A stretch of DNA of 33,149 bases. Origin: Bacillota bacterium (lineage in GTDB: Bacteria > Bacillota > UBA994). Made by a program: the position numbers and the translations under genes. The stretch is from assembly GCA_018333655.1 (NCBI GenBank), contig JAGXTJ010000015.1, forward strand, positions 1-33,149, in the 5' to 3' direction. Shown in pieces: positions 23,500 through 32,077 of the stretch. Every line of letters starts with the position of its first letter. Within the stretch, counting starts at the first letter, position 1. The notes below the pieces were generated by a model, which did no database searches, had not been told where the DNA came from, and saw only the letters and a list, made by a program, of their open reading frames with translations.

Positions 23500-23663
23500 T
23501 ATCTGAAAGACGAACTCCTTGTTGATTCCGCGAATCATAACGTGGTAGTAACCGGCGCTGCTCGCCTGACGTCCTGTTCTTGGCCTATCCTCACCTCAGG
23601 TCAATGTTCCCGCACGCTCGTCAAAAAACCAAGAGGAACAGTCCCTTTTGGTTACCACTTGTT
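23500..23663 (-). mobile_element. RAYT transposase relic, second copy
   Basis: Nearly the same ~155 bases as the relic near 21661-21828, in the same orientation, with only a few substitutions. It encodes the same N-terminal transposase fragment on the minus strand (PRTGRQASSAGYYHVMIRGI then NKEF), and has the REP-like hairpin near 23627-23650 (CCAAGAGGAACA with GTCCCTTTTGG). It is truncated just after the NKEFVFQ codons. Confidence 0.75.
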
Positions 23664-23667
23664 TTAG

Positions 23668-23967
23668 TTATTCAACTGCTTTTACCTCAAGCAGACTCAT
23701 CATATGTGCGATTATAAACGAGCCAAGATGAAAAACAGCAGAGACGATTAGGAAAAAGAGCAGCAACAGTAACCCCACGTAACCGCCTGGGCTGTACATG
23801 ACGCCTGTTTGTGCATACACCACTATGAGGACGAACACCATTAGGGCAGCCGCAACAGTCATGAGCGTCCCGAGTAGTCCCCTCGGCTGCTTTGCGCATG
23901 GCGTGGCTACCGGCACAACGGTAGTTGCAGGCTCTGTGGCGTCCGCTCTGGGTTCCTTCACCGTCAA
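23668..23967 (-). CDS. Small two-helix membrane protein, last gene of a coupled operon
   Basis: 99 residues: a polar Pro/Thr/Ala-rich N-terminus of about 28 residues, then two membrane helices (about 32-52 and 60-85), and a short tail. The likely TTG start overlaps the stop of the preceding gene as TTGA, so it is translationally coupled to the membrane protein upstream. I do not recognise a family. Its 3' end abuts a RAYT relic, and its final codons may have been changed by that insertion. Confidence 0.6.
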   Translation of the reverse strand: MTVKEPRADATEPATTVVPVATPCAKQPRGLLGTLMTVAAALMVFVLIVVYAQTGVMYSPGGYVGLLLLLFFLIVSAVFHLGSFIIAHMMSLLEVKAVE

Positions 23968-24521
23968 CGTTTCAGTGCGTAAAATACGCAGACAGAAACG
24001 AGCGCCCCCACAAAGGCAGCGACCGTAACCGCGCCAAGGAGCAAAGTCGCAGGTAGGGCAAATGGTCCCAAAGGCAGCAAGTACCAGTGGAGCCGCTCGC
24101 CATAGATAATTACACAGAGAGCCGGCACAGCCAAAAGCGCGGAACCGATTAAGGCCGCCCGCCTAGTCAGCACATAGCCACGTCGCGAAAGCCTTGCTCT
24201 CAGCAGAAAAACGAGACAAAAAGCCGTCAGCGGCGAGACAAGCCCAAAATGCCTAATCCAGCCCTCTAAGCTAAGGGCGCAGACCAATCCGCGCATACTG
24301 AAAGGGTAGTTCACTAAACCAGCCGCACCCAAGAAAACCGCCGTCGCAGCTACGTAGCTGACTCCGGCTAAAGCGCCTTGGCTCCCCTGAACATCAGTTT
24401 GACTTGTTACGTCCGGCATTACCGCGCAAGGCAGAGCAAAGCCAACCGTGGCCGGGATAAACTCCCAGTCGAACCTCTGCCCGTACCGCTGCAACTGCTC
24501 TAATGTAGTTTCGAGCCGCAA
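23964..24521 (-). pseudogene. C-terminal membrane half of an interrupted propeller/membrane protein
   Basis: The listed start is a TTG, but the reading frame is open upstream all the way to the TAA that ends the preceding gene (24582-24584), and no ATG or GTG with a ribosome site lies in between. The stretch before the TTG reads FLQHGRAASLYRWDLAANTT, which continues the beta-propeller pattern of the preceding product. I read both as one gene of about 678 codons split by a nonsense codon. This part has a short beta-rich start, then about five membrane helices. Family unknown. It could be made by re-initiation at the TTG. Confidence 0.65.
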
Positions 24522-24581
24522 CGTTGTGTTTGCCGCTAAGTCCCAGCGATAGAGCGACGCAGCTCTACCGTGCTGCAGAAA

Positions 24582-26000
24582 TTAGAGGTAAACCTGACTG
24601 GAAGAACGATTGGGGTCGTGTGCAAACCGCACCGCTTCGACTTTCTGGTAGTCGTCGGGGAGTAGTGCGTTTACATCTAGGCGATGATATTCCCCTTGCC
24701 TACGGTCATAAACAACGATTTGCGTCTGCGAGGCGTAGGCAATAAAGCGGTGCTGCAGGAAAAACTGCGTTGGCAAAAAGACAAAAGGTTGGTCCTGAGG
24801 CAGCAACGAAACCCACAACGGGCCTATATTGCTCTCGTTTCGGCTAAGGCTTCCCCTGCTCCAGCCTTGGCTGGTTTTTTGCCACACAGGTGAAACATGC
24901 CCCGGAAGTGGCGAAACAAAATTCGGAATAACCCCTCTACCCGGCGCAGGTTCTTGCGTCTCGGGTTTCATTGGTTCTAGATATGGCGCAACCATTACTT
25001 CTCCGGCAACCAGATCGTAGACATAGCTATGGTTTTCTCTTTGCCAAAAAGTTTCCGGCATGTTGAAGCTCAGGGTAAAGTAGATTTGTTCCCCGTCCGG
25101 TGAAGCCGCCATCTCCAAGCCCTCGGTAATGGCTAGGTCTCGCGACGGAAAGAGAGTAGTCAAATCCAGGCGATGCACTTTGCCGGAGTAACCGTCTGCG
25201 ATTAGTAGTTCTGTCGCAGTTGCCCCGCTAATAAAACGTGGCACTACTGGCGACCAGCTAGGTCTGGCAATGTAGTAGGGCAAGGGCGGAAGTTCAAACA
25301 AGGTAGAGCCAGTTAAATTGAGGACACGATAGGTGAGCACCCCTGCTCGCCAGACAGGGACAAGGTGCATGCCTTCCGTGCTCCACATTCCCAAAGGCCC
25401 AAGGTTCACTTCAAGACGGCTGAATTCGTTAAATTCTTGGCTCTCTTTTACCTGCCGTAGTACCTCATCGCCCTCCGCAACGACTAGCGGGGTGTGGTCG
25501 GATAAGCGCGGCAGGAGCAAAACTAGAGCCAGTAGGTCGCTATAACCGAGCCGCCCAGTACTTGTCTCAATGACATAGCCCGGGCCTAAGTTAGTCGTGC
25601 CCACCAAGCCCTCGCCTGCAGGGTTTAGACTTGCCTTAGACACAGCCGGCGTGCGAACCAGGGCAGTATTAGCAGAACTCGCGTGCTCTGTCGCCTTAAT
25701 CACCAAGATGGCCCGGCTCCCGCCTGCCGCACGCTGCCCAACAAAGTCTTGAAACACTCTCTCGATAGCATGTAAGTCCTGTTCTAAGCGGTCCTTTATG
25801 GCTGGTATGTCCTCGCTGCCCGGCGCATAACTAACCAGTGCATAGACTGTTCGTCCCTGGCTAGCGATAACCGAAGATGTAAGTGGTTGAGACCTAATTG
25901 GCGACGCGGCTTCGAGTAACACTGCGAGCAAGAGCATAGTAGTCAAAAAGATGGAGAGCGCCGCGGCCAGGACGGATGAGCGCGACATAGCGTTCATCAT
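24582..26000 (-). CDS. Anchored beta-propeller-like protein, N-terminal part of a gene cut by TAA
   Basis: 472 residues: one membrane helix at about 10-30, an alpha/beta segment to about 190, then repeated beta-strand patterns such as ELLIADGYSGKVHRLDL, PDGEQIYFTLS, SYVYDLVAGEV and QIVVYDRRQGEYHRLDV, as in propeller proteins. The last strand, SSSQVYL, runs into the stop, and the same frame goes on with matching propeller sequence. The ATG overlaps the stop of a small HExxH protein gene (ATGA), so the operon is coupled. The product probably sits outside the membrane and reads or binds something, but the function is unknown. Confidence 0.7.
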   Translation of the reverse strand: MMNAMSRSSVLAAALSIFLTTMLLLAVLLEAASPIRSQPLTSSVIASQGRTVYALVSYAPGSEDIPAIKDRLEQDLHAIERVFQDFVGQRAAGGSRAILVIKATEHASSANTALVRTPAVSKASLNPAGEGLVGTTNLGPGYVIETSTGRLGYSDLLALVLLLPRLSDHTPLVVAEGDEVLRQVKESQEFNEFSRLEVNLGPLGMWSTEGMHLVPVWRAGVLTYRVLNLTGSTLFELPPLPYYIARPSWSPVVPRFISGATATELLIADGYSGKVHRLDLTTLFPSRDLAITEGLEMAASPDGEQIYFTLSFNMPETFWQRENHSYVYDLVAGEVMVAPYLEPMKPETQEPAPGRGVIPNFVSPLPGHVSPVWQKTSQGWSRGSLSRNESNIGPLWVSLLPQDQPFVFLPTQFFLQHRFIAYASQTQIVVYDRRQGEYHRLDVNALLPDDYQKVEAVRFAHDPNRSSSQVYL

Positions 26001-26221
26001 TCGCCACCTGCAATCACTATGCGCATCGGTATTCCCAAAATCGTCAGGGAGAATAGCTGCTGCCCGTACACCATCGTGACGAGATATTGCCCCTTATTAT
26101 CTACGAGTTTCGCTGTCGCTACATGAGGTAATTCATGGATTATGAGCGCTATGTAAAGAAGAGCCCCCACCACCATTCCATTAAAGACGAGAAAGAGGAC
26201 CGGCCAAACGACACTACTCAT
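25997..26221 (-). CDS. Small membrane protein with HExxH motif, M50-like fragment
   Basis: About 74 residues from ATG 26221, which has GGGGGGCG upstream. One membrane helix leads into IHELPHVATAKL, an HExxH zinc motif placed as in site-2-protease (M50) metallopeptidases, followed by YGQQLFSLTILGIPMRIVIAGG, which resembles the stretch after HELGH in those enzymes. Full M50 proteins are much longer and have a second motif (LDG-like) that is missing here. It is either a very short relative or a truncated one. Its stop overlaps the start of the propeller gene (ATGA). Confidence 0.6.
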   Translation of the reverse strand: MSSVVWPVLFLVFNGMVVGALLYIALIIHELPHVATAKLVDNKGQYLVTMVYGQQLFSLTILGIPMRIVIAGGE

Positions 26222-26356
26222 ATCGACGCCCCCCAATACTAGACTCCCTCTGAAATGGTCGTCATGCGCACCGCGCTAACTGTTTAATATGAAAATCATA
26301 CCATATCTGGGCAGACTCATGTGACAAATCAAATTGCAATGTTTGTACAATTATCT

Positions 26357-26470
26357 CTAGCCCGTAAACAAAAAGGACGGTTCCATTTGGAAACCGCCCC
26401 TACCATTATCTCGTAAGTTAGTCTTCTTGCAGCGCTTGCTAGACCTTGGCAGAGGAAATCCGCTAGCTTG
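26357..26470 (-). mobile_element. Degenerate RAYT-family end relic
   Basis: On the plus strand it carries the recurrent end motif GGACGGTTCCATTTGGAAACC, shifted slightly from other copies, followed by CGTAAGTTAGTCTTCTTGCA and GCGCTTG, matching the ends of the copies near 21600 and 28970. It is one end only, with no transposase codons left. It lies between the operon promoter region and the deacetylase stop. Confidence 0.55.
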
Positions 26471-26483
26471 GAGCATCAACATC

Positions 26484-27398
26484 TTACGGATTGCTGCTAT
26501 CGACAAAATCTTGCAGTGACCTAAACTCGTACCCCAAAGCCCGAAGTTCTGCAATGATTGCGGGCAGGGCTTCCGTATTGCTCTGGGAGACGGCGTGCAG
26601 AAGAATAACGGCACCGGGATGGACATTTGCTGTTACATGCTCTAGAGCGTATTTCGCCCCGGGTTGTTCGTCGATCACCCAGTCCTTGTAGGCCATACTC
26701 CAAAACACCGTCCGATAGCCTAGTGCCTGTGTCACCGCCAGAGTGTATTCGGAGTAGTTCCCCATCGGGGGGCGAAAAAAGTGTGTGCGCTGGCCTGTCA
26801 AGTCCGCCAGCATATTGTCAAGTAGAGTGAGCTCTGCCTTTATTTCCTCGAGAGTTAAGGAGGGCAGTGAGGGGTGATTGACTGTGTGGTTGGCCACTAC
26901 ATGTCCGTCTTTGACAAGGCGCTTGACTAAGTCAGGTCGCGTGCGTATTGTCAGTCCTGTTACGAAGAACGCGGCGGGCACGTTATTCTCGTGAAGGACG
27001 TCGAGAATCCTCGACGTAAATCCCTGTTCATAACCAAGGTCGAACGTGAGATAGACATATTTCTTCTCTGGGCGGCCAAGGACAATGACCTCGTACTTCT
27101 CAATTAAGCTCTTGCTCAAGCCGGGTGTAGGCTGAGCATGGGTGTTGTTGCGCCCAAACCAATAGCCGCGCGGAACGGTGTCAAGGCCGGCGGGCAGTTC
27201 AGCTAGGCGTTCCTCCGCCGTCTTTTCGGGGACGTCCGGCTTATCTTGTGGGCGCTCCACAGGCTCAGGCTCAGGTTGGGGAGTCTGCGGGATGGGGTTC
27301 TGTGCCACAGGAGGTTCAGGCTGCGGATTAAGCGCTTGCTCGCGTGGGCTGCAGCCTATTAGGAGGAGAAAAACAAGCATAATGGCGACGACGCGCAT
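26484..27398 (-). CDS. pdaA: Polysaccharide deacetylase, PdaA-like, lipoprotein
   Basis: About 304 residues from ATG 27398 with AGAAGGGGG upstream. The lipobox LIGC gives a lipid Cys at 16, then a Pro/Glu-rich linker to about 60. The NodB/CE4 domain has the PdaA form: YLTFDLGYEQG (Asp120), zinc ligands NHTVNH (His171, His175), FRPPMGNYSEYTL, and LLHAVSQSN (His268). PdaA proteins remove N-acetyl from muramic acid so that cortex muramic lactam can form in spores. The GYWFGRNNTHAQP region also fits that group. The long linker and lipid anchor are less usual. Confidence 0.9.
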   Translation of the reverse strand: MRVVAIMLVFLLLIGCSPREQALNPQPEPPVAQNPIPQTPQPEPEPVERPQDKPDVPEKTAEERLAELPAGLDTVPRGYWFGRNNTHAQPTPGLSKSLIEKYEVIVLGRPEKKYVYLTFDLGYEQGFTSRILDVLHENNVPAAFFVTGLTIRTRPDLVKRLVKDGHVVANHTVNHPSLPSLTLEEIKAELTLLDNMLADLTGQRTHFFRPPMGNYSEYTLAVTQALGYRTVFWSMAYKDWVIDEQPGAKYALEHVTANVHPGAVILLHAVSQSNTEALPAIIAELRALGYEFRSLQDFVDSSNP

Positions 27399-27529
27399 AA
27401 TAATGCCCCCTTCTACCCTAATTATAGCAGGTTGCAACGCGCCAGGTTACATAACATGGCCCGGTATTTTGCACCAATCGACCAGCCCCGCAGCCAAACG
27501 CAAGAAGTTTTTTACCCACGAAACACGAA

Positions 27530-27712
27530 ACAAATGTGATGGTTTTTCATGGGAGTCACCATCCCATCTACTCATAAATTAGTCCCCTTGTGGCGCTTTA
27601 CTGATGCTGCTCGCCTGACTTCATGCTCTTGGAACATCCTCACCTCACGTCAATGCTACCTCACGCTTAGCAAAAAACAGCAAGACCTTTCCCTTTTGGT
27701 TCCTTTTGGTTC
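27530..27712 (-). mobile_element. Internally deleted RAYT-family relic
   Basis: The left end (ACTCATAAATTAGTCCCCTT) joins directly to GCTGCTCGCCTGAC and then the transposase 5' flank CCTCACCTCACGTCAATG. Compared with the copy near 21600, the middle with the GYYHVMIRGIN codons has been lost. The REP-like end is present as CCCTTTTGGTTCC. The 3' end of the MFS pseudogene follows directly. Confidence 0.65.
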
Positions 27713-27715
27713 ACA

Positions 27716-29001
27716 TTAATACTTTTCAGTACCCATCCCGTCTGGCAACTCCTTCATACGAGGATTGAGCGCCCATGCCGCGATCGTAATGACAATTAGT
27801 AGAAGGCCAGAGAAAGTGTAGAGCGCTGACACCCCATACTCGTCTGCCACAACCCCTGCCCCGACTTGAGCAATTGGCGATAGTACTAGAGATATACTAT
27901 TGAATAGGGCATTTGTTCGTCCACGCGAGCTGTCGTTAATGGTCAGAGAGTACTTCGTATAAGCAGGCAAGAAGCAGGCAAGAAGAAGCCTTCGGAGAAC
28001 CCATACGCTACGAGAAGAATGACCATTGTAAAATTATTCGTCAATGGCACAAAGATAACAGCGACTGCACTACATGCGAGACCCAATATGGTCAAGCGGT
28101 ATGGACACTTCTTAGCGAAAAATGCTCCTGAGAGAAGATAACTACTGATTACACCTAGGCTAAGTGCTAGTTCCATTAGACCGTACCCTTGAGCCCCCAT
28201 CTCAAAACGGGATGAAGCCAATGGGATTAACATAGCATTTATTGCTTTATGAGGAATATTGGATAGTCCAACTACTGCGACAAACCAAACAAGAAATCTG
28301 TTGTGAAGTATCTCGCTAAATGACGCAGACTGTGTCTTTCGGGACGGCCACCTTACCCTAACTTGCTTCCTATCTGCATCACAATCGGGCACTAGGCCAG
28401 CAAATAACGTAGCGAATAGTGCGAACACTATGGCGCAGAACATAACCCAAGAGGCGCCCACGATCGAGATCAGTAGAGCAACCCCTCCCCCAAGGAATGC
28501 TGTCCCTTCGCTTGTGGTTCTGAGTATGGAGCTAACCTGCAACAGTGTGGTTGCATCAGGGAAGAGTTTTGGTAGCAGCGACGAATGCGCACGGTGAAAT
28601 AGCATACTAAACACTGGCAAGAGCCAAATGACTAAAACGGTAAGCACACCCCTGTGCATAAAGCCCGTTACACTGACCACGGATAATGCTATAGAGACAA
28701 ACAAAGTACCTAAGCACCCAATTATCATTAGGCTTCTGCGGTTTGAGATATCTACACTTTCACCTATAAAGGTCTCCAGAATGAGTTTAGGCAGCGAAAG
28801 TGCCGCTATCACTAGCCCGACACTAATCGCAGACCCGCTAGCTTCCCAAGTGTTCCAGGTGATTGTAACAGCTAATGCAGTCTCAGCAATGATAATGAAT
28901 AACCCCGCTAACCAAACAGGCAGGAAACCTCTTTCCGAGAACAATAGCGCTCGACTTCTGAAACAAAAGTGATGGTTCTTTATGAAAATCGCCCCTCCCA
29001 C
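27716..29001 (-). pseudogene. MFS transporter disrupted by an 11-bp tandem duplication
   Basis: Two overlapping frames (29001-27943 and 27970-27716) together make one 12-helix MFS transporter. The break is at 27963-27984, where the 11-mer GCAGGCAAGAA is present twice. Removing one copy joins GFFLPA directly to YTKYSLTINDSSRGR and gives 425 codons including the stop, a normal MFS length. The family match includes RGRTNALFNSISLVLSPIAQVGAG in the late helices, near the usual permease pattern. A RAYT-family end abuts the N-terminus (MGGAIFIKN), so the original start may also be altered. Substrate unknown. Confidence 0.85.
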
Positions 29002-29040
29002 TCTCTCGCAAATTAGACGTCCTGCGTAAACTGCCCCCGT
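28960..29040 (-). mobile_element. RAYT-family end relic at the MFS N-terminus
   Basis: CGCCCCTCCCACTCTCTCGC, then AAATTAGACGTCCTGC, nearly equals the end of the relic at about 21610-21640. It lies where the MFS gene should start, so the first codons and the promoter of that gene probably come from the relic. No transposase codons remain. Confidence 0.65.
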
Positions 29041-29054
29041 CTGTATGCCTGGTG

Positions 29055-29915
29055 CTAGCGAAGGTCTGCAAGTGTGGCCCGAGCGAATTCTACGGTTTCG
29101 AAGCGCTCAAAACCGAGTGAGTCATAAAGCCTCCGAGCGTTGACGTTGATATCTACTACGCTGAGATAGACGGTGTCCACACCTCTTTGTCGCAGCAGGT
29201 TAACCGACAACTGGGTAAGTTGCCGCCCAAGGCCGCGGCCTTGATACGCTTGGTCTATGACAATGGTATCTATGAAGTCTGAGCCCAGTAGAGTGTAGCC
29301 AACAGCTTTGCCCTCTTCATATAGCAAGAAGATGTTGCCACTATCATCAATGAGCTGTTTTCGAGTTTCTGCCTGGTCACTGCCTGCAGGGTAGGTGTCG
29401 ATCGGCTCTATATCGCACTGGCTTCTGAGCCGGCGGAACCCATCGTTGGTGAGGCGCACATAGTCCTCAAACATTTGACCAGTGTAGGGAAACAGCTTAA
29501 TCTCTACTTCTGTAAAGGGCGGACCGGTATAGCGCATGGCATGAGCTGAGTACCAGGGCGTGAAGCCGTGTTTGGTGAAGAACTGGCGGTTGGCCCCGGC
29601 GTCGGTTCGATAAGTTGTGTAAAGCCTTACCACATTAAGATCCTCGAGGTGCCCTTTCACCGTCTGCCATAGCTTCTCCCCTATACCCTGCCGCCTGTGA
29701 GTGGGCGCAGTATATAGCCAGAGCCATGCTTCCGGGCCATGTTGGGACTCGCTTACCTCCCCTAATGCGGCACAGCCAAGTAAGTCTTCGTCTTCAAAGA
29801 CCCAGGCAGTACTGCTTTTAACGCGCTCCCCAATTTCCGTGGGTTTCATTTGTCTGTTCTGAAGCACCATTTCTATAATTGCTGGCAGATCATTGTCCAT
29901 AAATGGGCGAATCAT
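29055..29915 (-). CDS. Tandem GNAT acetyltransferase
   Basis: 286 residues with two GNAT folds. The first (about 1-150) has the acetyl-CoA loop TAPTHRRQGIGEKLW; the second (about 155-286) has IVIDQAYQGRGLGRQLTQL followed by NVNARRLYDSLGFERF. Both loops keep the Q/R-x-x-G-x-G/A pattern, so both could bind acetyl-CoA. Such proteins acetylate small amines, antibiotics or protein N-termini; the substrate here is unknown. The ATG has only a weak purine stretch upstream. It is followed by the MFS pseudogene on the same strand. Confidence 0.88.
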   Translation of the reverse strand: MIRPFMDNDLPAIIEMVLQNRQMKPTEIGERVKSSTAWVFEDEDLLGCAALGEVSESQHGPEAWLWLYTAPTHRRQGIGEKLWQTVKGHLEDLNVVRLYTTYRTDAGANRQFFTKHGFTPWYSAHAMRYTGPPFTEVEIKLFPYTGQMFEDYVRLTNDGFRRLRSQCDIEPIDTYPAGSDQAETRKQLIDDSGNIFLLYEEGKAVGYTLLGSDFIDTIVIDQAYQGRGLGRQLTQLSVNLLRQRGVDTVYLSVVDINVNARRLYDSLGFERFETVEFARATLADLR

Positions 29916-30038
29916 CGCGACACCACTTTCATCTTATTGGGGGCAATACAAGAGTTTGTGAGTGCAAAAAACAAAGAGGCAACAAGCAGCTCTAAATCAA
30001 CCGCAATAAGACCCCTCACACCTTAACTCACTATTTAA

Positions 30039-30156
30039 TCATTTCTTCTCTAGAGAATCTGCAATTCCTTCATTCTCATCGGAGATGGAGCGGCTCTCCT
30101 CCTGCGCGAGGCTGAACATGACCGTAATCAGCAGCTCCCCTTTGCCGTCAAATTTC
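30039..30156 (-). pseudogene. Fragment of a serine site-specific recombinase
   Basis: The minus strand reads KFDGKGELLITVMFSLAQEE followed by SRSISDENEGIADSLEKK and a stop. This is the conserved (D/G)xxGELLLTI..SLAQEESRSISEN segment near the end of the catalytic domain of resolvase/invertase and large serine recombinases. Everything before it is lost at a RAYT-type end motif and the sequence after ISDEN has diverged. It marks a past integrative element. Confidence 0.75.
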
Positions 30157-30177
30157 CTTTTGGTTCAGATCGACACA

Positions 30178-30210
30178 CAAAAAGCCCTCGAGTTTAGTCC
30201 TCAAGGGCTT
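30178..30210 (-). terminator. Terminator-like hairpin
   Basis: AAGCCCTCGAG (30182-30192) pairs with CTCAAGGGCTT (30200-30210) with one mismatch and a 7-base loop. On the minus strand it is followed by a U-run (30178-30182). It would stop transcription entering the recombinase fragment and GNAT region. Confidence 0.7.
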
Positions 30211-30656
30211 GATCATTGAGATATAAATGGCTAAGCTAGTACAAAATTATACGCTGGACACTCATTCTCTAAAGTTAAACGATTCACGGAAGGGGTGTGC
30301 ATTCAGGTATCCAGCGTCCTTAAAAGCTCAGTCGCTGCAGCTTCGGCGCGCATATATAGCCTGGGTCCGAACGTGGACATATTGTCGCATAGCCCGTCGT
30401 TCATTTCACGGTCCCCTCGCTGTTGCAGCACATAAATCCGCTCCCTAGACATGATTCGACAAAGGAATTGGAGCACACATGGGGAAGTGAGCATAGAGTT
30501 ACCTATCAGGAAAACAACCACTTTGGTAGCCTTCCCCCAGGCAAAAGAGTCAGAGTATGGGTGCGCGGCGGAAAAATGGAGTGCCAAGGTTTATCGGTGC
30601 AGGCGACAATGGGCATTAACCGATTAGGCAGGAATGGAAGGGGTTGGGGAAGCAAT

Positions 30657-32048
30657 ATGAAAGTCAAAAGATACGCGGTTAGTGTCTTGGTGCTTTTAGT
30701 GTCCAGCGCTATGCTTGTAGGATGTGCAGTAGGTGTAACTGGCGTCAGCCTTGATAGTGAAACCCTGTCGCTTACCGTTAACGATACCAGACAGTTGGTA
30801 GCAACGATTACACCAGCCAACGCCGCTAACAAAAGTGTGCAATGGAGCTCAAGCGACACCACGGTTGCCACAGTAAGCGATACCGGCCTAGTCACCGCCC
30901 GAGCTGCAGGAACTGCAATCATTGCCGTAACCACGGTATATGGGGGAAGGCAGGCAAGCTGTAGGGTGACAGTGGCCGTCGCTACGACCGAAGTCCCCCC
31001 CGCCATCTCTTCCGGATATTGGCACACTGTCGCCTTAAGATCAGACGGAACCGTATGGACATGGGGGTCCAATTTATACGGCCAGATGGGCGACGACTCC
31101 CGGGAGCGCCACACCCCTACTCAGGTAAATGGTCTAAATGGAGTAACCGCCATCGCCGCCGGTGAGCAGAACACCGTCGCCTTAAAATCCGACGGAACAG
31201 TGTGGGCGTGGGGAAATAACGATTGGGGCCAGTTAGGCGATGGCACCACCTCGTTTCGACGCACCCTCGTCCAGGTAAGCGGCCTGACTGAAACAACCGC
31301 TATTTCTGTCGGCACTGGGCATGCTGTCGCTTTAAAATCAGATGGTACCGTCTGGGCCTGGGGGCGGAATGACACCGGCCAACTTGGCGACGGCACCACC
31401 ACGACTCGCCTAACCCCTATCCAGGTAAGTGGCCTGATCGGAGTAACCGCCATTTCCGCTGGCGCCCTTCACACCGTCGCCTTAAAGGCAGACGGGACTG
31501 TATGGGTGTGGGGGTGGAATAGCCACGGCATACTGGGCGAAGGCACCACCATGAATCGCCACGCCCCAGTTCAGGTTAGTGATCTGGCGGCAGTAACTGC
31601 TATTTCCGCCGGGCAAACTCACACAGTCGCATTAAAGTCAGACGGAACTGTATGGACATGGGGAGGGAACTTTAGTGGCCAGCTGGGCGATGGCACCATG
31701 ACTCTGCGCACCGTTCCAACCCCGGTAAGCGGCCTCACCGGAGTAAGTGCAATCTCCGCCGGGTGGCAGCATACAGTCGCCTTAAGGTCAGACGGCACCG
31801 TTTTAGCATGGGGGGATAATCATTGGGGCCAGCTAGGCGATGACACTACCACAGCTCATCTCACTCCCGTCCGTGTAAGCGGCCTGACCGGAGTAACTGC
31901 TATTTCCGCCGGCGGGTGGTATTTCACCGTCGCCTTAAGGCATGACGGAACGGTGTGGGCATGGGGGAATAATGTATTCGGTCTACTAGGCGATGGCACC
32001 ACTACGAACCGCCTCACCCCACACGACATAGGATTCAAGTTGAGGTAA
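30657..32048 (+). CDS. Secreted lipoprotein: BIG2 domain + seven RCC1 repeats
   Basis: 463 residues from ATG 30657. The lipobox LVGC puts the lipid Cys at 23. Next is a bacterial Ig-like BIG2 domain (about 25-110; VSLDSETLSLTVNDTRQLVA, VQWSSSDTTVATVS, GLVTARAAGTAII). From about 120 to the end are seven RCC1-type units of about 51 residues, each of the form HTVAL+SDGTVWAWG then GQLGDGTTT and VSGL.GVTAISAG. Seven units suggest a closed seven-bladed propeller. Such proteins are surface-exposed and usually bind other proteins or carbohydrate. The role is unknown. The repeats are similar at DNA level, so copy number may change by recombination. A terminator follows. Confidence 0.9.
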   Translation: MKVKRYAVSVLVLLVSSAMLVGCAVGVTGVSLDSETLSLTVNDTRQLVATITPANAANKSVQWSSSDTTVATVSDTGLVTARAAGTAIIAVTTVYGGRQASCRVTVAVATTEVPPAISSGYWHTVALRSDGTVWTWGSNLYGQMGDDSRERHTPTQVNGLNGVTAIAAGEQNTVALKSDGTVWAWGNNDWGQLGDGTTSFRRTLVQVSGLTETTAISVGTGHAVALKSDGTVWAWGRNDTGQLGDGTTTTRLTPIQVSGLIGVTAISAGALHTVALKADGTVWVWGWNSHGILGEGTTMNRHAPVQVSDLAAVTAISAGQTHTVALKSDGTVWTWGGNFSGQLGDGTMTLRTVPTPVSGLTGVSAISAGWQHTVALRSDGTVLAWGDNHWGQLGDDTTTAHLTPVRVSGLTGVTAISAGGWYFTVALRHDGTVWAWGNNVFGLLGDGTTTNRLTPHDIGFKLR

Positions 32049-32077
32049 GAACTAGGAGCCTGGCCCTAGCCCCAAGA

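Larger units (their letters stand above)
29916..30656. other. Long intergenic region with recombinase debris and a hairpin
   Basis: Apart from the serine-recombinase fragment and the hairpin listed separately, no gene is supported. A minus-strand frame at 30303-30587 encodes 94 residues; its second half (MSRERIYVLQQRGDREM) looks protein-like but I recognise nothing and see no ribosome site. A plus-strand frame from 30423 leads in-frame into the RCC1 lipoprotein but lacks coding character. TTCCTTTTGGTTCAGATC near 30154-30171 is another RAYT-type end motif. Confidence 0.5.

Noticed and set aside
30303-30587. 94-codon minus-strand gene
   Set aside because: No ribosome site or recognised domain; only part of it looks protein-like, so it is mentioned under the intergenic region only.
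30506-32038. Minus-strand frames of 60 to 202 codons opposite the RCC1 gene
   Set aside because: They are repeated antisense shadows of the RCC1 units.
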